NCBI GenBank assembly: GCA_009763385.1
Contig: CM019827.1
Span: 95,888,177-95,952,176 of the forward strand
From: Coix lacryma-jobi var. lacryma-jobi
Lineage: Eukaryota > Streptophyta > Magnoliopsida > Poales > Poaceae
Direction of reading: 5' to 3'
Length of the DNA stretch: 64,000 nucleotides
The notes beneath the pieces were generated by a model. The model had not been told where the DNA came from, searched no databases, and worked only from the letters and a program-made list of their open reading frames with translations. How positions within the stretch are numbered: the stretch's first letter is position 1; each line of letters starts with the position of its first letter. The position numbers and the translations under genes were made by a program. Shown here piece by piece: positions 44,742-55,044 of the stretch.

Positions 44742-46298
44742 TTAGGAATACCATATGTATATACCAAATGAATTATTGCCACACACAATGCTTGTCTCCG
44801 GGAACTCCATTTTAGCAAGCAAACTTTTGTAAGCATCTTGTGTGCTAGCTAACTTTGCTTTTAGTTTTTCATTTTTCTTAGCAAGTTGCTCATCATTACT
44901 TGTGCTATCACTTGTGCTTATACTAGCCTCAAGTTTCTCAATTTTGTTAGATAGCTCAACATTCAAATTTGAAAAGGTTTCATATTGTTCAAGCATAGAA
45001 TTGTAGGCTTGTTGAGAGCTATCTAATTTTTCTTTTAAAGCATTGATTTTCTTTTGTTGATTAGTACAAGCTTTAGCATATTTGAGATTATCTTGCACAA
45101 GTTCATTATACGAAGGTAGCTCATCATCACTATCACTATCACTATCACTAGAGATAGAGCTTGTGTTACCTTGTGCCATAAGGCACATACGTGAGCAGCT
45201 TGATGATGAGTGCTTGCGTTCATGCCTCTTGTGTTGGGCTTCATCATCACTTGATGAATCATCCCATGTCTTGATAGTGGTGAGGGCTTTGACCTTGCAT
45301 CCCTTCTTTTTCTTGTCCTTGGGTGTGGGCTTTTGTTTTGGACAATCTTCCACAAAGTTCCCTCTCTTGCCACATCTATAGCATCCATTGTTCCTTTGCT
45401 CTCTTCTTTGATTGGTGAAGAGGCAATCTTCAATTGTGATGGGCACACCCTTGACATTGAGCTTGCGGATCAGCCTCTTCACTCCTCGCATTAGCTTGAT
45501 TGTTTCTTCTTCATCTAAGGAGGAGTCGGATGAGGTGGAGGCTCGATCATCATCACTTGATTCTTCATCATCATCATCCTCTTCTTCTTCTTCACTTGAG
45601 GAGCTTGAGCTTGTCTCAACTTGCTTTTTGCCCTTCATCTTCTTGTGCTCATCGCATGTGAGAGCAATGCCTTTGCTTGATGAAGTGGCTTCTTCTTGAC
45701 CCATCTTGCGTGACATCTCAAATGCCACCAATTTGCCAATAACAATGACCAGGGTCATGGTGCTCAAGTCCTCCATGTTGTGAAGGATGGTGATGATGGT
45801 TGCATACTTGTTCTTGGGAAGCACGAAGATGATCTTCCTCACAATATCCGCATCACCTAGCTTTGTGATTCCTATAGAATTGAGCTCATTGATAAGTAGA
45901 TTCAAATGAGAATACATATCACGAACAAGCTCATTATCATTCATTTTAAAGGAATCATAGCTTGTTTTTGTTAGGTGATGTTTTTGCTCGCGCACATTAC
46001 TTGTACCATCATGGAGCTCATGTAGCTTTAACCAAATTTCATGAGATGTTTGTAAAGTAAAAACTTGGTTAAAGACATCCATGCTAAGAGATTCAAACAA
46101 GCAATTTTTAGCTCTAGCATTTAGATGAATTTCTTTTTCATCACCCGTGGTTAACTTGATGGGATTCTTAGTGTGTTTCATCCCATCACGGATGACTCTC
46201 CAAACACCTAGATCAATGGCTTCTAAAAAGCAAGCCATCCTAGCACTATAGTAAGGGAAGTGAGTGCCGTCAAAGTGCGGAGGCCTAGAGGTATCCAT
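44742..46298 (-). CDS. gag: Gag polyprotein of element F (Copia, Sirevirus-like)
   Basis: About 518 codons. I chose ATG at 46298 (MDTSRPPHFDGTHFPYYSAR); the in-frame extension to 46361 begins with TTG and overlaps the PBS. The start is the usual Copia gag N-terminus (FDGTHFPYY...RM...FL), followed by a UBN2-type region with LHDGTSNVREQKHHL and a Ser-rich then Glu/Asp-rich stretch near residues 230-265. The single CCHC knuckle, CYRCGKRGNFVEDC (about residue 301-314), has Asn in place of the zinc-binding His. A second acidic stretch and a heptad-rich C-terminus (about 405-495) follow. It packages RNA in intact elements; here the altered knuckle and missing pol suggest a decaying or trans-dependent copy. 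The frame is otherwise open. Confidence 0.9.
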   Translation of the reverse strand: MDTSRPPHFDGTHFPYYSARMACFLEAIDLGVWRVIRDGMKHTKNPIKLTTGDEKEIHLNARAKNCLFESLSMDVFNQVFTLQTSHEIWLKLHELHDGTSNVREQKHHLTKTSYDSFKMNDNELVRDMYSHLNLLINELNSIGITKLGDADIVRKIIFVLPKNKYATIITILHNMEDLSTMTLVIVIGKLVAFEMSRKMGQEEATSSSKGIALTCDEHKKMKGKKQVETSSSSSSEEEEEDDDDEESSDDDRASTSSDSSLDEEETIKLMRGVKRLIRKLNVKGVPITIEDCLFTNQRREQRNNGCYRCGKRGNFVEDCPKQKPTPKDKKKKGCKVKALTTIKTWDDSSSDDEAQHKRHERKHSSSSCSRMCLMAQGNTSSISSDSDSDSDDELPSYNELVQDNLKYAKACTNQQKKINALKEKLDSSQQAYNSMLEQYETFSNLNVELSNKIEKLEASISTSDSTSNDEQLAKKNEKLKAKLASTQDAYKSLLAKMEFPETSIVCGNNSFGIYIWYS

Positions 46299-46360
46299 CC
46301 CAACCACTATTAGGGGCGTCGGCTCGACGACGGTGAAGCCAAGAGTCCACAAATGAGCCA

Positions 46361-46376
46361 ACCGGCTTTGATACTA
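46361..46376 (-). other. Primer binding site of element F (diverged tRNA-iMet type)
   Basis: Minus-strand TAGTATCAAAGCCGGT two bases after the LTR end. It resembles TGGTATCAGAGCCGG with two differences. Confidence 0.75.
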
Positions 46377-46378
46377 AT

Positions 46379-47918
46379 TGAAAGGACCATGACACCTAAG
46401 AAGGGGGGGGGGTGAATTAGGCAACTTAAAACTTTTACTCTAAACTATGGCCTCTAAATTCCACCTAGTCAAAACCTATGCAAGAAAGTAAACTAACCAA
46501 TGTGCAACTAAGGTTTTGCTAGGTGTGTTGCTATCTCTACCGCAAAAGAGTTTTGCAACCTATGATAAAAAAACCCATCAACTAGCCTATCAACTAAGCT
46601 AGGAAAGGTAAAGCACATAACAAAAGGTAGCAAGTAAATGCGGAAAGCTAAAGAGAGAGGTAGAGATGCAAAATCCCGTCGACGACTCTAGTATTTGTAC
46701 CGAGGTATCGAGAAGCGCGCAAGTTTCCCCCTAGTCCTTGTTGGAGCCCCTCGCAAGGAATCCCTCGCAAGGGCCAAGCTCCCGGTCGGGTAACTCTGTG
46801 GATAGCTCTGGTCCTTCCCCACGCGCAAGTGGTCTCCGGTTAAGCCACTCATGGCAAAGCCTCTCCCGGATGCTCCCCGCCGTCTTCACTATCAAGTTTC
46901 CGGCCGAACCGCCGCGGGCCTTGTTCCCTTTGGTACACGGTGGCGACCACACCACAAATGCAGTTGGTGTGGTCTCGCAAGACTACAAGCCCCTCCGAGT
47001 ACGACAACGGTGCGCGCAAGCACTAGTAGATAAGAGGTGTTCAAACCTCACTAAACACTAGGCTTAACACCTAGAGCAAGCGCAAAGCGGTGGTCTAACT
47101 AGCCTAAGCACTTCACAAAGCACCTACACTAATCACCTAGTATATCACTTGAGCACTTTGGTGGCTAGAGCAACTAAATATGTGTCTAAGCACTTGGTAT
47201 ACTTTCTTGAGCTCCAACTCACTTGTTTTGGCCAACCATAGGGGTATATATAGAGCCCCAAGCAAATAGAGCCGTTGGAGAATGTCTTGGACTTCACAGC
47301 GTAGCATCAGACGCTGAAGTCGTGACCATCAGACGTGCGTCCGATACTCCTTTAACGGGTAGATGCCAGCCTGGCACTGTGTCACAACGGCTACTCAGCG
47401 TCCGATGGTCGATCACCCGACGCGTTCTATTCTCACAGAGCCTCTCTGGAATCTCTCTGCATAGCCATCGGACGCAGGGACTGTAGCGTCCGATGTACAC
47501 CGTCAGCGTCCGATGTAACGCTGTGTACGATGCACAGTGTTACCGTTGCGTCCAATGTAACCACATCGGTGCGTCCGATGCTTCTGCGGGCGCTGAGTCA
47601 AGCTAGGGTTTGCCACCGGTGCGTCTGACGTGGCGTCCGATGTGCCTCCTTGCTTCGTTTCTTCGCGATTTTTTGCGCCGTCTTGGTTCTATTCTTATGC
47701 CTTGGACTTTGCTTGTTGTTGAGAATCTTTTACTGAGCTTCAAATGTCTTGCTTGAGGTGTTGATCATCGTATCACCACGTCGCCTTAGTCCAAGTCACG
47801 TTTACACCCTATTGGACTACAAAACAAATACTTACAAATATATTAGTCCAATTTGGTTATGTTGTTCATCAAACACCAAAATCCAAAGTTAAATGGGTCG
47901 AGGTCCATTTTCCTTACA
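46379..47918 (-). repeat. 5' LTR of element F
   Basis: Pair of 42351-43882. Shows a 10-base G run in the U5 motif near 46405 and the same palindrome cluster at 47300-47645, upstream of TATA at 47242-47252 (minus strand). Confidence 0.9.
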
Positions 47919-47923
47919 CATTG

Positions 47924-48455
47924 CTCTTTACCTATCGTGCGTGCACAGTAGCAAAAAAATAAAGAGGAGGAACGCTCCTTCCCAATTTAGCTTGAGAATG
48001 GAAGATAACATAAATTATTGGGTGAAAGACAAATTCTCTATAGAGTTTGCAACTTAAATTACCTTAGGTTGACCAGGGTCATGCTATTTTCCCACTTAGC
48101 CAAACACCTAGCTACCGAACTACATCACACAATGGAACCTCGAGTTTATGCTAGTATTTCGACTGAGGGTGTGAGACGAAGCCTCATAGCCTAGAGGCCA
48201 AGAGTACATTGCCTCAGTTTGAAAGTCGCCAAGGATGAATAACAAACGCGTGAACAGTTGTCGACAGTTGCATATGTTATCCTTCGAGCGAATAACAGGT
48301 AGAATGGGTAACCGCTTCCTAGTGACAGATGTGACACGACAAAACCTTACCAGCATGGGAACGTCATAAAACTCTTTTTCTATAATTTGAGAGCTCGTAG
48401 TTTGGTTGGTGTTTGCCAACCAGTGCTTTGTTTTTTTCACACAAGGGCACATATC
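47924..48455. other. Older repeat-like flank right of element F
   Basis: No gene. Contains GAGGGTGTGAGACGAAGCC and CAACAGTTGTCGACAG-type words; probably old LTR-retrotransposon DNA, family not identified. Confidence 0.35.
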
Positions 48456-49677
48456 CTCCGAAAATATGGTACTTCGAGCTCGTTCGGGTACAGGAGAAAT
48501 ATAGGTAACACTTGGGTGCTGTTTGGTTCAAAACTTGTAACTCAAACGCAAATTAATGATAGTTTTTATCTCCATTAAAACTATGCGGTGGCGACTATTT
48601 TGTGTGTTGTTTGGTGTTGTTTGGTGTTTGTGTTATAAGTTTTGAACCAATAAAGAATTAATGATAGTTTTTATCTGTATTAAATGAGATATCATCTAAA
48701 CAAAATAATGACATGACAGTCCAATTAATGAAGAAAGAGAGGTAAAATAGAAGAAACCATTTTCTCTCGAAGAAACGAGGTCTTCTCCTGAACCGATGCA
48801 CCTAAAACGCCGATTTGAGTATTGGGAAGAAACCAGTTGTTTCTATCAAGGTAGGCCCTTGATGGCTCGCCGGCCGCCGCTGTCCCACGCTCGACCACGT
48901 CGCTGTTGTGTGGTCGCCGACTGTTTCGCGCTTGCGGCACCGGCGCCGTGTCCGTTCGCTTCGCCGGTCGTTGTGCGAGCTCGCCTGCGCCGCCACCGTG
49001 TGTGCTTGCCCGCCGGCCGCGGCGCGCACACTCGTTGGATGCCCCGCGCTCGCCCGCCACTGATGCGCGCTCGCTATGCTTCTCCGCCGGTCGCATGCTT
49101 CGCTCTGCCGACTGCTGTTGTACGCGCTTGCTCAGCTGGCTATGACTCCTGTGTTGCGCGTGCATTCTGCATCCTGTATTATTAACACCACAAACTGCGT
49201 CAGCTTCTCGAACAGAGCACGTGTCTACATCACCTCTAATTCTCTGGATCGTTGGATCTCCCAATCCGATGGCTGTGATTGCCCCGTGGGAATTCTGCTC
49301 GAAGCGGCTTCTTCTTAATCTTCACAGCTTCTCCACCTTGTTTAGATCCGGCTTCTACCTTACTCAGAATCCCAAAAGGACGAATAAATACTTGGGGGCT
49401 TCTGCTTCTACCTGATGCTTCCCTTCCCTTCCCGATACTTCCTCTGCCTCCTTCTCTTGACACGACGACGACCTAGGGTTTCACCGTGCCATTGCCGGCC
49501 GACACTATGCGCACCCCTGCACCCGCCCCCGCGTTGGTGCCGGCTGTTAGCACGGGCTCCCTCCCGGCGTCTGTGCCCCCGGCATGGCGGATCCTGGCAC
49601 GGAGGCGCTCGACGGCGGGTGGCGGCCTGCGCCCAGCGGAGGCCGGCGGCTCCCCTTCCTCCCCTTGCACAGTCGGC
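48456..49677 (+). repeat. Promoter-like segment X, copy 1
   Basis: Highly similar to 53789-55010. It contains an inverted-repeat MITE-like stretch (arms 48525-48549 and 48624-48648, GGTTCAAAACTT and complement), a GC-rich block (48842-49140), then a TC-rich, promoter/5'-UTR-like part with GAATAAATACTTGGGG (about 49382), CCTAGGGTTTC and many CTTCC tracts. The frames in it are long but differ between copies, so I read it as noncoding or 5' regulatory DNA. Element G interrupts its right end (TSD CCCAT). Confidence 0.8.
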
Positions 49678-49682
49678 CCCAT

Positions 49683-49921
49683 TGAAGGACCGAAAGTGCT
49701 ACCAGAAAGCGACCAGAGGGGGGGGGGGTGAATGGGAGCTCCAAATTTTCCTTTCGAAAACTTGTTGCCTCTATCCTGAGAATCAACCCCAAGAGCAAAA
49801 CCGATGCGCATGACGTCCACGACCCAAGAGAATGGGTGGATGTTCCCTAGGAACACAGCGGGACACCACAAAAATTCCCTTGCCCAAGTTCACGCAGGTC
49901 AACTAGTGACAAGATGAACTT
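49683..49921 (-). repeat. Truncated left LTR of element G
   Basis: Begins TGAAGGACCGAAAGTGC with the U5 motif CCAGAGGGG...TGAATGGG. Parallels 51345-51553 closely up to GATGAACTTT, then jumps to gag sequence. Confidence 0.85.
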
Positions 49922-49949
49922 TCAGGTGGTTGGGCTTGGGATGCCATGT

Positions 49950-51345
49950 CTATTTCTTGGGTGGAGCTCTCGGAGGTTCAACGAACACACCATCCTTGGT
50001 GTTGGGCTTGAGAGGCTCTTTGGGTGGAATCTTTGTAAGCTTGGGAGTAGTGGTGGAGTTGGGCTTCTCACATGGGTTCAGACCACTCGACTCTCCAATC
50101 TTGCCAAAAGGTGACACATCAACACCCTGAGCGAAACCTACACCAGGACCTCCGGCAGCACGCTTGAACTGGGAGATCATCATCCCAAGCTGCGGCTCAC
50201 CACTAGACACCCATGACAAGATGGTCCGAAGGTATGTGTTTTCCTCCTCGGTTTGCATCTTCTCATGCTTCACATTGGCTATCTCCATCTCCAAGCCCTC
50301 ACACAACACACACCTAGTCACACAAGTGCTACCCGAGCTGGCCTTCTCAAGAGACACAATCTTGCCATTCTTCTCTGCCAACTCGGTTTGCATGCCCACA
50401 CAAGACTTGCACGCACCCAACAACAAGGATCTAGCCTTCAGCTCATCCACCTCTCCTACCAACGCCACATACTTACCTCTCAAAGTGAGAAGGTCAGTCA
50501 TGTGCGTGGTGCACATCTCACACTCCTCCTCCTCGGTGACAACAACGGTGGACTTGACAGATTCAAGTTCCTTCACCGTATCTTCCCACTTCTGCCTAAA
50601 CTCCTTGCGCTGTCTAGCGGCACGCCTAAGCAACTTGTCTTGACTAAGGAGAGCGACAGTAAGTTTCTCGACCTCAGCAGAAAGCTCGTCGGGGGTCAGA
50701 GATACCTGGGAGGTGTCATCGTCGTCGTCATTCCGAGGGGTCTCCTCAAGCTCGCCGTCGACTTCCTTGCCGAGGGCCATGGTGCAGAAGCCTTCGTCGT
50801 CGGTGAAGAAGCAGAGGCCGTTGAGCTTGTCCTCGATTCTCTTCTTCTTCTCGGACTCGTCGTCGCTTGAGGAAGCGGAGTCGTCATCCGAGTCGTCGAC
50901 GTCGCTGAGCGTGGCGAAGAACGCACGCTGCTCAGCCTGGGCCTTCTCCAAGTACTTCGTCTTGATGTACTCCTTGTTGAAGCCGCCCTTCCGCTTGTGC
51001 TTCGCGGGGACGTACTTCTCCTTGCGCTTGCCGGAGTCGTACTTGTGCCCATGATCCGCCTTGCCGAAGGTATGCTTGTTCTTCTTCGGGCAATTGGCGA
51101 TGAAGTGGTTGGGGTCGCCGCACTCAAAGCATCCTGAGCGTCCTCCTCCGCGGCGACGGTTCATGCGGTTGTTGTGGAACCGCGAGAACCGGTTGGCAAG
51201 CAAGGCCAACTCATCATCCCCCAAAGACTCTAGCTGTTCCTCTGTGACAGAAAAGAGAGAAGAAAGTGCAAATCCTCCAGAGGGGTTCGCTGAAGAGCCA
51301 GAAAGCAAAGCCATTGACGGGCCTGAAGGATTTTCATAAGAAGCG
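49950..51345 (-). pseudogene. gag: Gag of element G, N-terminally truncated
   Basis: About 465 codons of gag ending TAG at 49950-49952. Recognisable parts are ELALLANRFSRFHNNR, the intact CCHC knuckle CFECGDPNHFIANC, a Lys-rich stretch, an acidic SDVDDSDDDSASSSDDE region and a long heptad-rich region with Cys pairs (CEMC, CKSC, CVLC). The start and N-terminal domain are gone. The frame stays open through the LTR junction to 51506, so the 518-codon frame that includes LTR sequence is a chance fusion. Just downstream of the TAG, the minus strand reads on with HPKPNHL-like residues before breaking off at the LTR stub. Confidence 0.85.
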
Positions 51346-51756
51346 ACCAGAGGGGGGGGGGGGTGAATGGGAGCTCCAAATTTTCCTTTCGGAAACTTGT
51401 TGCCTCTATCCTGAGAATCAACCCCAAGAGCAAAACCGATGCGCGTGACGTCCACGACCCAAGAGAATGGGTGGATGTTCCCTAGGAACACAGCGGGACA
51501 CCACAAAAATTCCCTCGCCCAAGTTCACGCAGGTCAACTAGTGACAGGATGAACTTTGGGTAACCTCAACCTCCCCCGAGCAACGCGAGGGGGATTCAGG
51601 CTATTTTGTAAAGCGAGAAGCCCAATTTCTGTAGAGCACGAAGTCAGGAATCCAACGCAACAAGCGGATCTCAAATCGGAAGTCAGACGAACAAATTGCG
51701 AACGAAAACGCGCAGGACAAACTCGATCGGACTCTGCCTGCGTTTGGTCACAGACC

Positions 51757-52010
51757 ACCGGACGCGTCCGGTCAAAGAAAACTGGATTTGGGAGCTCTCT
51801 GTATTGGACCGGACTCACTGTCACTGTGCGTCCGGTCACTGCGCGAGCGTCCGATCAACACAGGGCAAAACGATGAACAGTACCAGGGGTGCGTCCGGTC
51901 ACATACAAGAGCCAGCGTCCGGTCAAGTTGCAGGTAAAAACAGCGAACGAAGTTCAACGACCGGACTCTGACCGTGCGTCCGGTCACCCCGACCCCAGCG
52001 TTTGGTCACA
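51757..52010. repeat. GCGTCCGGT palindrome cluster in LTR G
   Basis: A perfect 16-bp palindrome ACCGGACGCGTCCGGT at 51757-51772, then single arms GACCGGACTC, GCGTCCGGTCAC and variants. CG-rich in an otherwise mixed LTR. Confidence 0.8.
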
Positions 52011-52794
52011 CCGACGCAACTCTGTTCGTCCACCGATTCAACTCAAACTCACCCAAAACAAATCCTCTAGGGACCAAACTTGGTGAGACAAGTCACAAGG
52101 AGGATAGTGAGCTACTTCTAAGAGATCATGGCTCGAACCTATCTCCAAATCGATGAATCAAAGAAATTCGGGGGAAGGGAGAAAAACTTGACCCGAAACG
52201 AAAATCAACCGATCTACTAGCTCGTGAGGTTATAGGAGAATTCCTTCGGTGGAAAGAAGTGCCTCACGATCTAGATCATCTCTGTTCAAATGGAATCGCA
52301 AAAGACGCAATGAACAAAGAGATCGATCGACGGGAGAAAACGTGGAGAAAAGCAATCCGCGAAGAACAAGAACAATACGCGAATCACAACCACGAATTTG
52401 CAACCGTGTGGCTACCACACGCTACAACAGTGAGATTACGGTCTCACTTCCTCAAAATCTCACGGACACAGAGGTATTGTTCTCTTCTCTGTGAATCTTA
52501 GTTTGCTACAGCAGAGGAGAGGGGGAGCAGGAAACCCTAGAAGCAAAAGAGCAAATGACTGAGATGAAAGGGGAGGAGGGTGTCTCCCTCTACTTATCCT
52601 AATTCTAATTCCTACTCTACCCCTCTCTAATTACAGAGCGAACCAGCTAAACCCTAGGGTTATTCTGGACCAACTCAAAGATGATGGTGATCCGACGGCC
52701 ACACCCGCACAACTGGTAGCGTTGCCTCGACGCAACCTCACCGATTGCCGCCACGTGCCGCCACCGCTCCGCTTGTCCTTTTCCCGGACTTCGC

Positions 52795-53059
52795 CCCCAG
52801 TTTTGAGGCCCAAACCGGGAAACCAGCCTTCACGACCAACCCCCGGTTTTGAGGCCCAAACCGGGAAACCAGCCGACCGTAGCCTGAGTTTTGTGGCCCA
52901 AACTCAGCAAACCCGCAGCACCCAGGTTTTGAGGTCCAAACCTGGAAACCGTCCTCAGCCCGAGTTTTGTGGCCCAAACTCGGAAACCATCAGCGCCCAG
53001 GTTTTGAGGCCCAAACCTGGAAACCGTCTACTCGGTGGTTTTTCTGTGGCTCAACCACC
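52795..53059. repeat. Array of seven dyads with complementary variable arms (LTR G)
   Basis: Dyads at 52795-52818, 52842-52865, 52884-52907, 52922-52945, 52960-52983, 52997-53020 and 53034-53059. The centre is TTTTGAGGCCCAAA or TTTTGTGGCCCAAA (last copy looser). Arms are CCCGG/CCGGG, CTGAG/CTCAG, CCAGG/CCTGG, CCGAG/CTCGG, CCAGG/CCTGG and GGTGG/CCACC; only the first copy has mismatched arms. Each is followed by a GGAAACC-type spacer. Confidence 0.85.
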
Positions 53060-53447
53060 AAACCGAAGCCGTAGAGGGGATGCACCGCCCGTGCACCCCG
53101 TCCACCGACACGTGTCCCCCAGGTCCTCGACCCAAGCAACACCGTGCCCGCAAGTCTTCGCTCGTCGCTGTCACAGGCTGTCAGCCACCACAGCTGATCC
53201 TCGGGCCACCGGTCCCTCAGTCCAAGCCTCACGTCCGCCCTTCGCCACTCTCGGTCCATCGGCACGACACGTCTCTACTTGACCCTCACCTTGCCTCCGA
53301 TCACTGTATCCGTGCTCGACATCTGCACAACACAAGCCAAAGAACATGCGCATTATCCCAGTTGACAATCACTCATCACTCAGAGACTCGGCATACACTC
53401 ATGTATCCGCACCCATGTGGCATGTCGCGCCGCAGCATGTGTCGGCC

Positions 53448-53788
53448 CACAAACTACGTCAGCTTCTCGAACAGAGCACGTGTCCACATCACCTCTAATT
53501 CTCTGGATCGTTGGATCTCCCAATCCGATGGCTGTGATTGCCCCCTGGGAATTCTGCTCGAAGCGGCTTCTTCTTAATCTTCGCAGCTTCTCCACCTTGT
53601 TCAGATCCGGCTTCTACCTTACTCAGAATCCCAAAAGGACGAATAAATACTTGGGGGGCTTCTGCTTCTACCTGATGCTTCCCTTCCCTTCCCGATACTT
53701 CCTCTGCCTCCTTCTCTCGACACGACGACGACCTAGGGTTTCGCCGTGCCATTGCCGGCCGACACTATGCGCACCCCTGCCCCCGCCC
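53448..53788 (+). repeat. Promoter-like segment X, partial copy
   Basis: Corresponds to 49188-49527: CACAAACTACGTCAGC through TACTTGGGG and CCGGCCGACACTATGC. It is joined directly to the start of copy 2 at CCCTCCGAAAATATGG. Confidence 0.85.
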
Positions 53789-55044
53789 TCCGAAAATATG
53801 GTACTTCGAGCTCGTTTGGGTACAGGAGAAATATAGGTAACACTTGGGTGTTGTTTGGTTCAAAACTTGTAACTCAAACGCAAATTAATGATAGTTTTTA
53901 TCTCCATTAAAACTATGCGGTGGCGACTATTTTGTGTGCTGTTTGGTGTTGTTTGGTGTTTGCGTTACAAATTTTGAACCAATAAAGAATTAATGATAGT
54001 TTTTATCTCTATTAAATGAGATATCATCTAAACAAAATAATGACATGACAGTCCAATTAATGAAGAAAGAGAGGTAAAATAGAAGAAACCGTTTTCTCTC
54101 AAAGAAACGAGGTCTTCTCCTGAACCGATGCACCTAAAACGCCGATTTGGGTATTGGGAAGAAACCAGTTGTTTCTATCAAGGTAGGCCCTTGATGGCTC
54201 GCCGGCCGCCGCTGTCCCACGCTCGACCACGTCGCTGTTGTGTGGTCGCCGACTGTTTCGCGCTTGCGGCACCAGCGCCGTGTGCGTTCGCTTCGCCGGT
54301 CATTGTGCGAGCTCGCCTGCGCCGCCACCGTGTGTGCTTGCTCGCCCGCCGCGGCGCGCACACTCGTTGGATGCCCCACGCTCGCCCGCCGCTGATGCGC
54401 GCTCGCTATGCTTCTCCGCCGGTCGCATGCTTCGCTCTGCCGACTGCTGTTGTACGCGCTTGCTCAGCTGGCTATGACTCCTGTGCTGCGCGTGCATTCT
54501 GCATCCTGTATTATTAACACCACAAACTGCGTCAGCTTCTCGAACAGAGCACGTGTTTACATCACCTCTAATTCTCTGGATCGTTGGATCTCCCAATCCG
54601 ATGGCTGTGATTGCCCCGTGGGAATTCTGCTCGAAGCGGCTTCTTCTTAATCTTCACAGCTTCTCCACCTTGTTTAGATCCGGCTTCTACCTTACTCAGA
54701 ATCCCAAAAGGACGAATAAATACTTGGGGCTTGTGCTTCTACCTGATGCTTCCCTTCCCATCCCGATACTTCCTCTGCCACCTTCTCTCGACACGACGAC
54801 GACCTAGGGTTTCGCCGTGCCATTGCCGGCCGACACTATGCGCACCCTTGCCCCCGCCCCCGCGTTGGTGCCGGCTGTCAGCACGGGCTCCCTCCCGGCG
54901 TCTGTGCCCCCGGCACGGCGGATCCTGGCACGGAGGCGCTCGACGGCAGGTGGCGGCCTGCGTCCAGCAGAGGCCGGCGGCTCCCCTTCCTCCCCTTGCA
55001 CAGCCGGCCCCATGTGGCATGTCGCGCCGCAGCAAGTGTCGGCC
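53789..55044 (+). repeat. Promoter-like segment X, copy 2
   Basis: Near-identical to 48456-49677 plus 53412-53447, without the element G insertion; it preserves the empty target site (GGCCCCATGTGGCATG at about 55007). Continues into unique GC-rich then TC-rich DNA. Copy 2 may be the functional 5' region if there is a transcript downstream. Confidence 0.8.

Larger units (their letters stand above)
42351..47918 (-). mobile_element. Element F: compact gag-only Sirevirus-like retrotransposon
   Basis: LTRs at 42351-43882 and 46379-47918, TG...CA bounded, with target duplication CATTG at 42346-42350 and 47919-47923. The PBS lies beside the right LTR and the PPT beside the left, so it runs on the minus strand. 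The 2.5-kb internal region holds one gene (gag) and a Stowaway MITE; there is no pol. At 5.6 kb it is a complete-looking but non-autonomous element. The LTRs differ by several substitutions and indels, including an 11-bp block in the CCGCCGCGG region, so it looks older than element A. Confidence 0.9.
49683..53411 (-). mobile_element. Element G: rearranged Sirevirus-like retrotransposon
   Basis: Perfect target duplication CCCAT at 49678-49682 and 53412-53416. The left LTR is reduced to about 239 bp (49683-49921) and joined to the gag 3' end. The right LTR (about 51345-53411) lacks its outermost 24 bp or so, the PBS and the gag start. The order is therefore LTR stub, gag 3' part, LTR, on the minus strand. 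It resembles solo LTR D in layout and repeat content. At least two deletions must have happened after insertion, because the outer ends and TSD are intact. Confidence 0.85.
51345..53411 (-). repeat. Right LTR of element G, nearly complete
   Basis: About 2.07 kb; the plus-strand end is ATGTATCCGCA. Contains the GCGTCCGGTCA palindrome cluster (51757-52010), a weak TATA (about 52590) and seven dyads (52795-53059). Missing about 24 bp at the inner end next to gag. Confidence 0.8.

Noticed and set aside
48796..49264. 129-179-codon frames in segment X
   Set aside because: Frames on both strands in a CG-rich block, Arg/Ala-rich, and differing in details between copies; more like 5' regulatory DNA.
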